In this document: positions 36,128 to 44,491 of the stretch, piece by piece
Layout of the letters: each line of letters starts with the position of its first letter
Numbering within the stretch: the stretch's first letter is position 1
Origin: Sinomonas cellulolyticus
Lineage (GTDB): Bacteria; Actinomycetota; Actinomycetes; Actinomycetales; Micrococcaceae
Assembly: GCF_014656475.1 (NCBI RefSeq)
Contig: NZ_BNCM01000001.1
Location: forward strand, 62,001 to 126,000
Length of the DNA: 64,000 nt
Direction of reading: 5' to 3'
The notes under the pieces: generated by a model
Told to the model about the DNA's origin: nothing
Databases searched by the model: none
Seen by the model: only the letters and a program-made list of their open reading frames with translations
Program-made: the position numbers and the translations under genes

Positions 36128-38650
36128 GTGAGCGAAGAGCAGGTCGTTCAGGACGAGGCGCTGGGCGCGCAACAGGGCATCGAGCAGGGTGCGTACAGCT
36201 TTCCCTCGATCGAAGCCAGATGGCCGGCCGTGTGGGACGAGCTCGGCGTGTTCACGCCGCGCGACGACGGCACCCGGGAGCGGCGGTACGTGCTCGACAT
36301 GTTCCCGTATCCTTCCGGCGACCTGCACATGGGCCACGCCGAGGCCTTCGCCATGGGCGATGTCGTGGCGCGGTACTGGCGCCTCAAGGGCTACGACGTC
36401 CTCCACCCGATCGGGTGGGACTCGTTCGGGCTGCCCGCGGAGAACGCCGCCATCAAGCGCAACGCCCACCCGGCGGAGTGGACCTATGCCAACATCGAGA
36501 CCCAGGCCGCCTCGTTCAAGCGGTACGCCCTGAGCCTGGACTGGTCACGGCGTCTGCACACCTCGGACCCCGAGTACTACCGGTGGACCCAGTGGCTGTT
36601 CCTGCGCTTCTACGAGCGTGGCCTCGCGTACCGCAAGAACCACCCCGTGAACTGGTGCCCGAAGGACCAGACGGTCCTGGCCAACGAGCAGGTCGTCAAC
36701 GGCGCGTGCGAGCGCTGCGGCACGCCCGTGACCAAGAAGGCCCTCAACCAGTGGTACTTCAAGATCACCGACTACGCCGAGCGCCTGCTGGACGACATGA
36801 CCGAGCTCGAGGGCCATTGGCCCGAGCGAGTGCTGGCTATGCAGCGGAACTGGATCGGCCGGTCCGAGGGCGCCCATGTGCGCTTCACGATCGAGGCCGA
36901 GGGGCCGCAGCCCGAGCGCGAGGTCACCGTCTTCACCACGCGCCCCGACACGCTGTACGGCGCCACCTTCTTCGTCGTGGCGGCCGACGCCGAGCTGGCC
37001 TCAGAGCTCGTTGCCCCCGGCCAGGCGCAGGCCCTCTCCGAGTACCAGGACCGGGTCAAGGCGCTGAGTGAGATCGAGCGGCAGAACACCGACCGGGAGA
37101 AGACCGGCGTGTTCCTGGGCCGCTACGCCGTCAATCCGCTCAACGGCGAGAAGCTGCCGGTGTGGGCTGCCGACTACGTCCTGGCAGAGTACGGCACCGG
37201 CGCGATCATGGCCGTCCCCGCGCACGACCAGCGAGACCTCGACTTCGCCAAGGCCTTCGGCCTGCCGGTCCGGGCCGTCCTGGACACCGGTGAGGAGGAC
37301 CCCGCGGTCTCCGGCGTCGCCACGAACGGCGAGGGCACGATCATCAACTCCGGTCCGCTCAACGGGCTCTCAAAGGCCGAGGGAATCGCCAAGGCCATCG
37401 AGATCGTCCAAGACGCCGGCACCGGGGAGGGGACGATCAACTACCGCCTGCGTGACTGGCTGCTCTCCCGACAGCGCTTCTGGGGCGCGCCGATCCCGAT
37501 CATCCACTGCCCGGTGGACGGCGAGGTGCCGGTGCCGGACGACGAGCTCCCCGTGCGCCTGCCGGATGACCTGCGCGGCGAGCAGCTCGCGCCCAAGGGC
37601 ACGTCCCCCCTCGCGGCCGCCGAGCACTGGGTCAATGTCACCTGCCCCCGCTGTGGGGGCCCCGCCAAGCGGGACACGGACACGATGGACACGTTCGTGG
37701 ACTCCTCGTGGTACTACCTCCGCTACCTCTCCCCGGACTACACGCAGGGTCCGTTCGACCCGGAGGCCGCCCGGCGCTGGATGCCGGTGGCGCAGTACGT
37801 GGGCGGCGTCGAGCACGCGATCCTGCACCTGCTGTACAGCCGGTTCTTCACGAAGGTCCTGAAGGACATGGGCCTCATCGACGCGGACGAGCCCTTCGCC
37901 GCACTCATGAACCAGGGCCAGGTGCTCAACGGCGGCAAGGCCATGAGCAAGTCCCTCGGCAACGGCGTCGATCTGGGCGAGCAGCTGGACACCTACGGGG
38001 TCGACGCCGTCCGCCTCACGATGGTGTTCGCGTCCCCGCCGGAGGATGACGTGGACTGGGCCGACGTCTCGCCGTCGGGTTCCGCGAAGTTCCTGGCCCG
38101 GGCCTGGCGCCTCGGACAGGACGTCACGAGTGCGCCGGGAACCGATCCGTCCGGCGGCGACCGCGCCCTCCGGGCCGTCACGCACCGCACCATCGCAGAG
38201 GCCGAGGAACTGCTCGACGCCCACAAGTTCAACGTCGTCGTGGCCAAGACGATGGAGCTCGTCAACGCGACCCGCAAGGCGATCGACAGCGGACCGGGCG
38301 GGGCGGACCCCGCCGTGCGCGAGGCCGTCGAGACCGTGGCGGTCATGCTGAGCATGTTCGCGCCCTACACGGCTGAGGACCTATGGGCGGCCCTCGGCCA
38401 CGAGCCCTCCGTGGCGAATGCCGCCTGGCCGCAGCACGATCCTTCGCTCACCGTCGAGGAGACGGTGACGGCGGTCGTGCAGGTGGCCGGCAAGGTGCGT
38501 GACCGCCTCGAGGTGGCCCCGGACATCTCCGAGGACGCGCTGCGCGAACTCGCACTCTCGTCGCAGAACGTGGCGCGGGTGCTGGACGGCCGCGGCATCC
38601 GCACGGTGATCGTCCGCGCGCCGAAGCTGGTCAACATCGTGCCCGCCTGA
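36128..38650 (+). CDS. leuS: Leucyl-tRNA synthetase
   Basis: Charges tRNA-Leu; class I synthetase of 840 residues. The HIGH-type motif is in [14 protein letters not shown], the CP1 editing domain carries [16 protein letters not shown], two zinc-like CxxC clusters are present (CPKD..., CERCG; CPRCGG), and the KMSKS-type motif is [10 protein letters not shown]. The GTG at 36128 has GGAGA 8 bases upstream; an upstream in-frame start at 36077 overlaps the attenuator and is rejected. Expression is probably controlled by the Leu leader just upstream. Confidence 0.97.
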   Translation: MSEEQVVQDEALGAQQGIEQGAYSFPSIEARWPAVWDELGVFTPRDDGTRERRYVLDMFPYPSGDLHMGHAEAFAMGDVVARYWRLKGYDVLHPIGWDSFGLPAENAAIKRNAHPAEWTYANIETQAASFKRYALSLDWSRRLHTSDPEYYRWTQWLFLRFYERGLAYRKNHPVNWCPKDQTVLANEQVVNGACERCGTPVTKKALNQWYFKITDYAERLLDDMTELEGHWPERVLAMQRNWIGRSEGAHVRFTIEAEGPQPEREVTVFTTRPDTLYGATFFVVAADAELASELVAPGQAQALSEYQDRVKALSEIERQNTDREKTGVFLGRYAVNPLNGEKLPVWAADYVLAEYGTGAIMAVPAHDQRDLDFAKAFGLPVRAVLDTGEEDPAVSGVATNGEGTIINSGPLNGLSKAEGIAKAIEIVQDAGTGEGTINYRLRDWLLSRQRFWGAPIPIIHCPVDGEVPVPDDELPVRLPDDLRGEQLAPKGTSPLAAAEHWVNVTCPRCGGPAKRDTDTMDTFVDSSWYYLRYLSPDYTQGPFDPEAARRWMPVAQYVGGVEHAILHLLYSRFFTKVLKDMGLIDADEPFAALMNQGQVLNGGKAMSKSLGNGVDLGEQLDTYGVDAVRLTMVFASPPEDDVDWADVSPSGSAKFLARAWRLGQDVTSAPGTDPSGGDRALRAVTHRTIAEAEELLDAHKFNVVVAKTMELVNATRKAIDSGPGGADPAVREAVETVAVMLSMFAPYTAEDLWAALGHEPSVANAAWPQHDPSLTVEETVTAVVQVAGKVRDRLEVAPDISEDALRELALSSQNVARVLDGRGIRTVIVRAPKLVNIVPA

Positions 38651-38662
38651 GGCCTCTGACTC

Positions 38663-39646
38663 GTGGCTGACGACCAGGCCGCGGATGTTCCCGCGATCGC
38701 ATGGCTGAGACGCCGTTGGGGCCGGCTCCGTCAGGGACCGACCCCTGCCGAACTGCCCCCGCGGCCGCGCATCGCCGTCGTCACCGACTCTTCGGCGGCC
38801 CTCCCCGAGGAGTGGTCGGACGAGTTCGAGCGCGCTGGCTGCTTCGCCTCGGTCGTGCTCCCGGTGATGGCGGGGGAGGAGATCTTCACCGACGGTGAGG
38901 ACGTCGACACGGCGCTGGGCATCGCGCTCGCGACTGGCCGCACCGTGAGGACGTCGCGGCCGGCGCCCGGGCAGTTCGAACGGGTCTACCGCGGCTTCGC
39001 GACGGCGGGCTTCGAAGGCATCGTCTCCCTGCACCTGTCCGGCAAGCTCTCCGGGACGGCGGACGCCGCGCGGATCGCGGCCGGGCGCGTGGACGTGCCG
39101 GTTGAGGTCGTGGACTCGGGGACCGCTGGCATGGCGCTCGGCTTCGCGGTGCGTTCCGCGGTGGAGACGGCCGCACGCGGCGCCGATGGCGCCGCGGTGC
39201 GTGCGGCGGCGCTCGGCCGGCTCACGCACGCGGACGTCTTCTTCTATGTCCCGAGCCTCGAGCAGCTCCGCCGAGGGGGACGGATCGGCGCGGCGGCTTC
39301 GCTCGTCGGCACCGTCCTGGCGATCAAGCCGATCCTGTGCCTCCGGGACGGCCTGATCGTCCCCCTCGAGAGGGTCCGTACGGCGGCACGGGCTGTCCCG
39401 CGGCTGCGCGAGCTCGCCGTGACGGCCGCCCGCACGCGGCGGGATCCCGCCGTCGCGGTCCACTTCTTCGGCAATCGGGACGAGGCCGCCGCGTTCGCGG
39501 CGGACATGGCCCGTGACCTCGGCATGCAGACGGCCGACGTCGCGCTCTCGCCGATGCCGGCTGTCCTCGCCGCCCACACCGGGCTTGGTGTGATTGCCGT
39601 GATCGTCGCCGAGGGCGCAGGTGGGGATGAGGCGGCCGAAGGATGA
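38663..39646 (+). CDS. DegV family fatty-acid-binding protein
   Basis: A 327-residue DegV/FakB-like protein. The family binds a fatty acid and, in Firmicutes, presents it to the kinase FakA. Seen here are IAVVTDSSAALP near residue 36, TSRPAPGQF, the LHLSGKLSGT motif that holds the carboxylate, and the C-terminal domain ending at PVLAAHTGLGVIAV, which has the HTGxG motif. A 35-residue N-terminal extension is unusual and basic. GTG start. No FakA-type (DAK1-like) gene is nearby. Confidence 0.9.
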   Translation: MADDQAADVPAIAWLRRRWGRLRQGPTPAELPPRPRIAVVTDSSAALPEEWSDEFERAGCFASVVLPVMAGEEIFTDGEDVDTALGIALATGRTVRTSRPAPGQFERVYRGFATAGFEGIVSLHLSGKLSGTADAARIAAGRVDVPVEVVDSGTAGMALGFAVRSAVETAARGADGAAVRAAALGRLTHADVFFYVPSLEQLRRGGRIGAAASLVGTVLAIKPILCLRDGLIVPLERVRTAARAVPRLRELAVTAARTRRDPAVAVHFFGNRDEAAAFAADMARDLGMQTADVALSPMPAVLAAHTGLGVIAVIVAEGAGGDEAAEG

Positions 39647-39755
39647 CGTCCTCGGACGTGTGACACTCTTCCTCCACAGGAGGCGCTTCGGCGTGTCCTC
39701 CACATAGGCGGCCGTACGTTCCCTCCGAGCACATCGCCGATGGGAGCGTGGCCGC

Positions 39756-40583
39756 ATGGTCTTGCGCAGGGAGTCGGCACGGGTGCGGAGGCAGGAAGCC
39801 CGTCACCGGTGGGATGCCCTGTTCTCGGACTCCGCGACGGCGCAGCCTGCCGAGCCGCTCCTTGACCTCTCGGGAGGTGCCGAGGAGCACGCAGAGGAGG
39901 GCGGGGCCCGGCCGTCCCGCCGCACGGCGGTGCGGTTCAGCCTCTCGTTGCGGCTCGGTGCGGTGGTCGCGGGCGTCCTGGCGCTGTGCCTGACTGGCTG
40001 GTGGATGACCGTCGGTTCCGCGCGGCCGGAGGTGCGGTCCGTCGAGGCGGCGTCCGAGCAGCCCGACAGCGCGGCCCCATCGCCGTCAGCCGCTGCCGCC
40101 GGGCCCACTGTGCACGTCGCCGGTGCAGTGGCAGCCCCGGGTGTGTACCACCTGCCGCCCGGTGCGCGCGTGTACGAGGCGATCGCCGCGGCCGGCGGGG
40201 CCGCGGGCGGTGCCGACGTTGCCCGGTTGAACCTCGCGGCACGGATCGAGGACGGAACGCAGTTGCGCGTCCCGTCGGAGGGCGAGGCCGAGGACCATGG
40301 CGCCGCCGCGGAGTCGCCGGCGGCGCGAGGGGGCGGTGGTGCCTCTGGCGGGGGCGGTCCCGCGTCGGGGCGTGGTGGCGGCTCGGCACCTCGCGTGAAT
40401 ATCAACACCGCGGCGGTGGAGGAACTCTCGACCCTGCCGCGCGTTGGGCCTGTCCTCGCCCAGCGGATCGTGGACTACCGCACCGCCCACGGGAGGTTCG
40501 CCACGCCCGAGGATCTGGACGCCGTGGGCGGCATCGGAGCGAAGATGCTCGAGTCCCTCGTGCCGCTCGTGACGGTGGGTTGA
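39756..40583 (+). CDS. comEA: ComEA-type DNA-binding protein
   Basis: Membrane-anchored receptor for DNA in natural transformation. The 275 residues are: a basic cytoplasmic N-terminus of about 65 residues, one membrane helix (about 66-86), an SLBB domain (VHVAGAVAAPGVYHLPPGARV), a Gly-rich linker, and a C-terminal double helix-hairpin-helix (NINTAAVEELSTLPRVGPVLAQRIVDYR and DLDAVGGIGAKML) that binds DNA without sequence preference. It is followed 7 bases later by comEC, as in most competence clusters. Confidence 0.92.
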   Translation: MVLRRESARVRRQEARHRWDALFSDSATAQPAEPLLDLSGGAEEHAEEGGARPSRRTAVRFSLSLRLGAVVAGVLALCLTGWWMTVGSARPEVRSVEAASEQPDSAAPSPSAAAAGPTVHVAGAVAAPGVYHLPPGARVYEAIAAAGGAAGGADVARLNLAARIEDGTQLRVPSEGEAEDHGAAAESPAARGGGGASGGGGPASGRGGGSAPRVNINTAAVEELSTLPRVGPVLAQRIVDYRTAHGRFATPEDLDAVGGIGAKMLESLVPLVTVG

Positions 40584-40590
40584 GCGACTG

Positions 40591-42366
40591 ATGACCGGGG
40601 GCCCTGCCGGGAGGCGGAATCGCTGGAATGGCTATCGCGACGCCGCTGTGGCCGGGATGCGGAGCCCGCGGGAGGGGCCCGCCGAGAGCCTCTCGGAGCG
40701 GCTCCGGCGGCGAGCGTTCCAACGGTCCATCGACCAGGGTGCCATCCAGATGGCGCCGGGACGGTGGCGCGACCTCCGGCTCGTTCCCCTCGGCGCGGCA
40801 GCGTGGGCCGGTGCCGCCGCTGGCGGTGTGGTGGCCCCTGACTCGAGGCACGCTGCTCTGGCCGCGGTGGTCGGTGCGGCGGTGGCGGCCCTGATGGGTG
40901 GTGCCGCGTGCATGGTGGGGCTGATGAGGTCGAGCCGTGCCCGGGGCGTGGTGGCGCTCTGCGTCTGCGTCCTCCTTGCCGGAGCCGCGGGCACAGCAGC
41001 CGCGCTCGAACATGCCGTCGTCGAGCGTGAGGGACCGGCAGGGGATCTCCTCGAGCAGGGTGGCACTGTGATCGCGACGGTGGTCATCACGGGTGATCCG
41101 ACCCCGCAGCGTTCCTCGAGACCCTTTGCATCCGCCTCGCGCTACACGGCCGCTGGGACCCTCGTGTGCGGAAAGGCGGAGGGGCGCGTCTTCTCAGCCT
41201 CGGCGGCGATCTTAGTCGCTGGAGGTTCGGAGGCCGCATCGCTGCGCGCAGGGACCACCGTAGAGGTCAGCGGCCGGGTCGTGCCGTCGGCACGGGCAGG
41301 AGGCTCGGCGCTGCTGAGCATCTCGTCACGCCCGAAGGTCGTGGCCACCGACCCGCCGCGGCAGTTCCTCGCCGGCGTCAGGGAGTCCCTGCGGGCCTCG
41401 GCCGGCTGGCTCTCGAGCGATGCTGCAGGCCTGCTGCCCGGGATGACGGTCGGCGACACGGCGGCGCTGCCGGCGGACCTTGAGACGGCAATGCGGGATG
41501 TGGGGCTCGGGCACCTGACCGCGGTGAGCGGGGCGAACTTCACCCTGCTGTTCGGAGCGGTGCTGCTCGCGCTGAGACTGGTCCGGGCCAGCAGGCCAGC
41601 CTCCGTTCTCGGCTGTGCCGCGGCACTCCTCGCGTTCGCTGCGGTGGTCGGACCGGAGCCGAGCGTCCTGCGGGCCGCCGCCATGGGCGCCGTCGGCCTC
41701 CTCGCCCTCCTGAGCGGCCGGGCGGGGCGCAGCTGTTCGGCCGTCTCGGCAGCGGTCCTCGTGCTCGTGCTCCTCGAACCAGCGCTAGCCCTGAGCATGG
41801 GCTTCCTGCTCTCTGTCGCTGCGACTCTCGGCATTGCCGTCCTCGGTCCTCCGCTCACCGTCGTCCTCGCTGCACGGTTGCCAGCGTGGCTCGCGGCGGC
41901 CGTGGCTGTCCCCCTCTCAGCACAGCTCACCTGCGGACCGCTCATCGTGCTCGTCCAGCCAGCCTTCCTGTCGATGTCCCTGGCCGCAAACCTTCTCTCC
42001 GCACCCTTCGTGCCGGTCGTCACCGTGGCGGGTACGATCGCCCTCGCGGTGTGCACATGGTGCCCTCCAGCAGCGTTCCTGGCCACTGCGGTCGGAGGCG
42101 CGGCCGCACAGGCGGTCGCCTCCGTCGCCCGGGTCCTCGCACAGGCCCCGGGAGCTACGGTCCCCTGGCCGGAGGGCTTGGCCGGCGCGTTCGCCATGGC
42201 GGGGCTTTCAGCCGTGAACGCCGTAGCGCTCTGGGCTGTGCTGCTCCCCACGGGGCGGCGCTGGATGGCATGGCTGTGGGCCGTGCTGTCGCAGTCCGTG
42301 CGGAGCCGAGTGGACGGCATCCTCGGATTGGGGCGCGGGTCGCGGCATGGCAGAGTGGAGGGGTGA
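40591..42366 (+). CDS. comEC: ComEC/Rec2-family DNA channel protein without MBL domain
   Basis: Putative inner-membrane channel for single-stranded DNA uptake. The 591-residue protein has the DUF4131-like N-terminal part (with an OB-like soluble region about residues 150-250) and the competence domain of about 8 membrane helices, including GLGHLTAVSGANFTLLFGAVLLALRL, the conserved LTAVSGxN motif. The metallo-beta-lactamase-like nuclease domain that follows in longer homologues is absent; the protein ends in a short basic tail. holA follows. Confidence 0.88.
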   Translation: MTGGPAGRRNRWNGYRDAAVAGMRSPREGPAESLSERLRRRAFQRSIDQGAIQMAPGRWRDLRLVPLGAAAWAGAAAGGVVAPDSRHAALAAVVGAAVAALMGGAACMVGLMRSSRARGVVALCVCVLLAGAAGTAAALEHAVVEREGPAGDLLEQGGTVIATVVITGDPTPQRSSRPFASASRYTAAGTLVCGKAEGRVFSASAAILVAGGSEAASLRAGTTVEVSGRVVPSARAGGSALLSISSRPKVVATDPPRQFLAGVRESLRASAGWLSSDAAGLLPGMTVGDTAALPADLETAMRDVGLGHLTAVSGANFTLLFGAVLLALRLVRASRPASVLGCAAALLAFAAVVGPEPSVLRAAAMGAVGLLALLSGRAGRSCSAVSAAVLVLVLLEPALALSMGFLLSVAATLGIAVLGPPLTVVLAARLPAWLAAAVAVPLSAQLTCGPLIVLVQPAFLSMSLAANLLSAPFVPVVTVAGTIALAVCTWCPPAAFLATAVGGAAAQAVASVARVLAQAPGATVPWPEGLAGAFAMAGLSAVNAVALWAVLLPTGRRWMAWLWAVLSQSVRSRVDGILGLGRGSRHGRVEG

Positions 42367-42397
42367 TCGTCGTCCAGCCAGCACTGAAGGCCCGCGT

Positions 42398-43450
42398 ATG
42401 AGCCCCGCCGCCCGTGGAGCCCGGGCGTCTGCCCAGCGCGGCGGAGCCGCTTCACGATCAACGGCGAAGAGCGTCGGCACGGTGGACTGGCGCGAGGCGG
42501 CCCCGGCCCCCGTGGTCCTGATCGTCGGGCCGGAAGAGTACCTGGCATCGCGCGCGATCGACGGCGTGCGGGCGAAGGCGCGCGCGCAGAGCCCTGACCT
42601 CGAGGTGACGCGCCTCGACGCTGCCAACTACTCGGGCGGCGAACTCCTCATGGCCGCCTCGCCCTCGCTCTTCGGTGACAGCAAGCTCGTCGAAGTCCAC
42701 GGCCTCGAATCGATGACCGAGGAGTTCCTCCGCGATGGACTTGCCTACCTGACGGCTCCCGCGGAGGAGGTCGTCCTCGTGCTCCGGCACGCCGGCGGAA
42801 CGCGAGGCAAGAAGCTGCTCGACGCGGTGAAGACGTCCGGAGCCCCGGTCATCGACTGTCAGCCCCTCAAGAGGGATGCGGACAAGGCCGCCTTTGTCGC
42901 GGCAGAGTTCCGCGGCTCCGGGCGGCGGATCGACCGTGAGGGCATCGAGGCGCTGGTCGCCGCCGTCGGCAGCAGCCTCGCGGAGCTGGCAGCCGCATGC
43001 TCGCAGCTTGCGCTCGACGCCAGCTCCACGGTTGACGCCGCCCTCGTGGAGAAGTACTTCGGCGGCAGGGTCGAGGCGACGGCTTTCAAGGTCGCAGACG
43101 CTGCGCTGGCGGGCCAGACGGCACAGGCGCTCTCCGCCTTCCGGCACGCCCTCGAGACCGGTGTAGACCCTGTGCCGATGGTCGCGGCGTTGGCCGCGAA
43201 GCTTCGGACCCTCGCGAAGGTCGCCGGTGCGCGCGGCTCCGCGCAGAGTATCGCGCGGGAGCTGGGCATGCAGCCGTGGCTGGTCGAACAGGCACAGCGG
43301 GATATCCGCGGGTGGACGCCGCAGAGCCTCGCAGCTGCCATCCGCGCGGTCGCCGAAGCCGATGCCGAGGTGAAGGGGCTCGCCCGGGATCCCGGGTATG
43401 CGGTGGAGCGTGCGCTCGGAATCGTCAGCTCGGCCGCCCGGGCGCGCTGA
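42398..43450 (+). CDS. holA: DNA polymerase III subunit delta
   Basis: Clamp-loader subunit that opens the beta clamp. The 350 residues include an N-terminal RarA-like AAA fold without a P-loop (VVLIVGPEEYLASRAIDGV), the LFGDSKLVEVHGLE motif and the C-terminal collar domain (GMQPWLVEQAQRDIRGW). I start it at the ATG at 42398; an in-frame codon at 42347 overlaps comEC and adds residues without counterparts. A long low-complexity N-terminus of about 35 residues precedes the fold. Confidence 0.94.
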   Translation: MSPAARGARASAQRGGAASRSTAKSVGTVDWREAAPAPVVLIVGPEEYLASRAIDGVRAKARAQSPDLEVTRLDAANYSGGELLMAASPSLFGDSKLVEVHGLESMTEEFLRDGLAYLTAPAEEVVLVLRHAGGTRGKKLLDAVKTSGAPVIDCQPLKRDADKAAFVAAEFRGSGRRIDREGIEALVAAVGSSLAELAAACSQLALDASSTVDAALVEKYFGGRVEATAFKVADAALAGQTAQALSAFRHALETGVDPVPMVAALAAKLRTLAKVAGARGSAQSIARELGMQPWLVEQAQRDIRGWTPQSLAAAIRAVAEADAEVKGLARDPGYAVERALGIVSSAARAR

Positions 43451-43456
43451 CAGAAA

Positions 43457-43498
43457 CGGCCGGGGCCGGCATCCCTGGGAGGATGCCGGCCCCGGCCG
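43457..43498. terminator. Bidirectional terminator between holA and rpsT
   Basis: A perfect 18-bp stem (CGGCCGGGGCCGGCATCC with its complement) and a 6-base loop CTGGGA lie between convergent genes, starting 6 bases after the holA stop. No T-tract on the plus side; on the minus side the stem is followed by TTTCTG. Confidence 0.88.
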
Positions 43499-43515
43499 AA
43501 AGGTACCCGAGGGGA

Positions 43516-43779
43516 TCAGGCGATGTTGCCGACCCGCTTCGCGATGCCCGACTTGCGGTTCGCGGCCTGGTTCTTGTGGATGACGCCCTTGCTCACAGCC
43601 TTGTCGAGCTTCTTGCTCGCGTGGGCCAGAGCGGCAACGGCGGCGCCCTTATCGGCGGAGACCACAGCGGCGTTGACGGCGCGGATGGCCGTCTTCAGCT
43701 CGGACTTCACCGCCATGTTGCGCTGACGCGCCTTCTCGTTCGTGAGAATGCGCTTCTTCTGGGACTTGATGTTTGCCAC
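43516..43779 (-). CDS. rpsT: 30S ribosomal protein S20
   Basis: Small-subunit protein binding helices at the base of the body. The 87-residue, Lys/Arg/Ala-rich helical bundle begins [20 protein letters not shown] and ends with [23 protein letters not shown] start with a weak purine stretch upstream. Oriented against holA and lepA, as in other Actinobacteria. Confidence 0.98.
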   Translation of the reverse strand: MANIKSQKKRILTNEKARQRNMAVKSELKTAIRAVNAAVVSADKGAAVAALAHASKKLDKAVSKGVIHKNQAANRKSGIAKRVGNIA

Positions 43780-43909
43780 GTAGGGAACTCTCTTGTTGAT
43801 GCCAACAGGGTCTAGAGGGCTTCGGACCGACCATCGACTGAGCGGCGTGGGGATGCCTATGGCAGTCGGCCGTCAGTGCCCGCCGACCTGCACGGACACA
43901 CAGCTGTCA

Positions 43910-43915
43910 ATAGTA
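43910..43915 (-). promoter_or_regulatory. Candidate rpsT promoter (-10)
   Basis: On the minus strand TACTAT (43915 to 43910) is a good -10 hexamer about 130 bases before rpsT. It is followed directly by TTGACA (43910 to 43905), which might instead serve as a -35, but no good -10 is visible 17 bases further on. The 43780-43950 gap otherwise holds no gene and would form a long rpsT leader. Confidence 0.35.
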
Positions 43916-43950
43916 GCAGACGGGACGTGCGGGCAGCACCGCCGGCAGTC

Positions 43951-44406
43951 TCATTGCCAGCCGCGCTCCCGCAGCGCACTCGCCACGATCTCGAACTGAC
44001 GGCGCCCGAGCACTGCACCCTCCCGGCGCACGGCCGCCGGCTCGATCTGGAGGACGCGGTCGACCCTCACTTCGCTCGGCCGCCGTCTCGGATCCCATGG
44101 GCCTGCACCGATGTCGACGTAGTCGCGCTCACGTGTCCCGCCGTCATGGTCCTTGCTCGTGAGCATGAGGCACAGCAGCGCCGTTCTGCGCCTGCCCACA
44201 ATGAGGACAGGACGGTCTTTGCCCTGGGTGTGGTCTTCCTCGAACGGCACCCACGTCCATACGATCTCGCCCGGATCCGGGGCGCCGTCGGGATTGGGCC
44301 TGTAGTCGACCACGGCCGTGCCTGTGAAGTCGCCTCGGTAGGTGCTCGCGCCTTCCGCAGCAGGGCGGAAGGCGGACAGGACCCTGGAGACGAAGCGGCG
44401 CAGCAT
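43951..44406 (-). CDS. PemK/MazF-family protein without adjacent antitoxin
   Basis: A 151-residue protein of the PemK/MazF fold, whose best-known members are toxin endoribonucleases. GEIVWTWVPFEEDHTQGKDRPVLIVGRR matches the family's conserved start-and-core segment, and DYVDIGAGPWDPRRRPSEVRVDRVLQI matches the second strand set. A 30-residue basic N-terminal extension is extra. No antitoxin-like ORF lies on either side: rpsT is downstream and lepA is divergent. It may be a stand-alone RNase or have lost toxicity. The start is uncertain because no ribosome binding site is clear. Confidence 0.75.
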   Translation of the reverse strand: MLRRFVSRVLSAFRPAAEGASTYRGDFTGTAVVDYRPNPDGAPDPGEIVWTWVPFEEDHTQGKDRPVLIVGRRRTALLCLMLTSKDHDGGTRERDYVDIGAGPWDPRRRPSEVRVDRVLQIEPAAVRREGAVLGRRQFEIVASALRERGWQ

Positions 44407-44491
44407 ACGGGCCAGCCTATGGGAGACTAGAAAGCCAACACGCTCGCCATTCCAGCAGCAACGACAGCAATGACAGTGAGGACCGTTCACA

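Noticed and set aside
39644..39755. Small hairpins (ACGTCC/GGACGT and CCTC/GAGG) between degV and comEA as an RNA element or competence box
   Set aside because: The stems are short and typical of GC-rich gaps; no conserved motif that I recognise.
40321..40390. Gly-rich stretch in comEA as a repeat element
   Set aside because: It is a protein linker between the SLBB and helix-hairpin-helix domains, encoded by GGC/GGG codons, not a DNA repeat.
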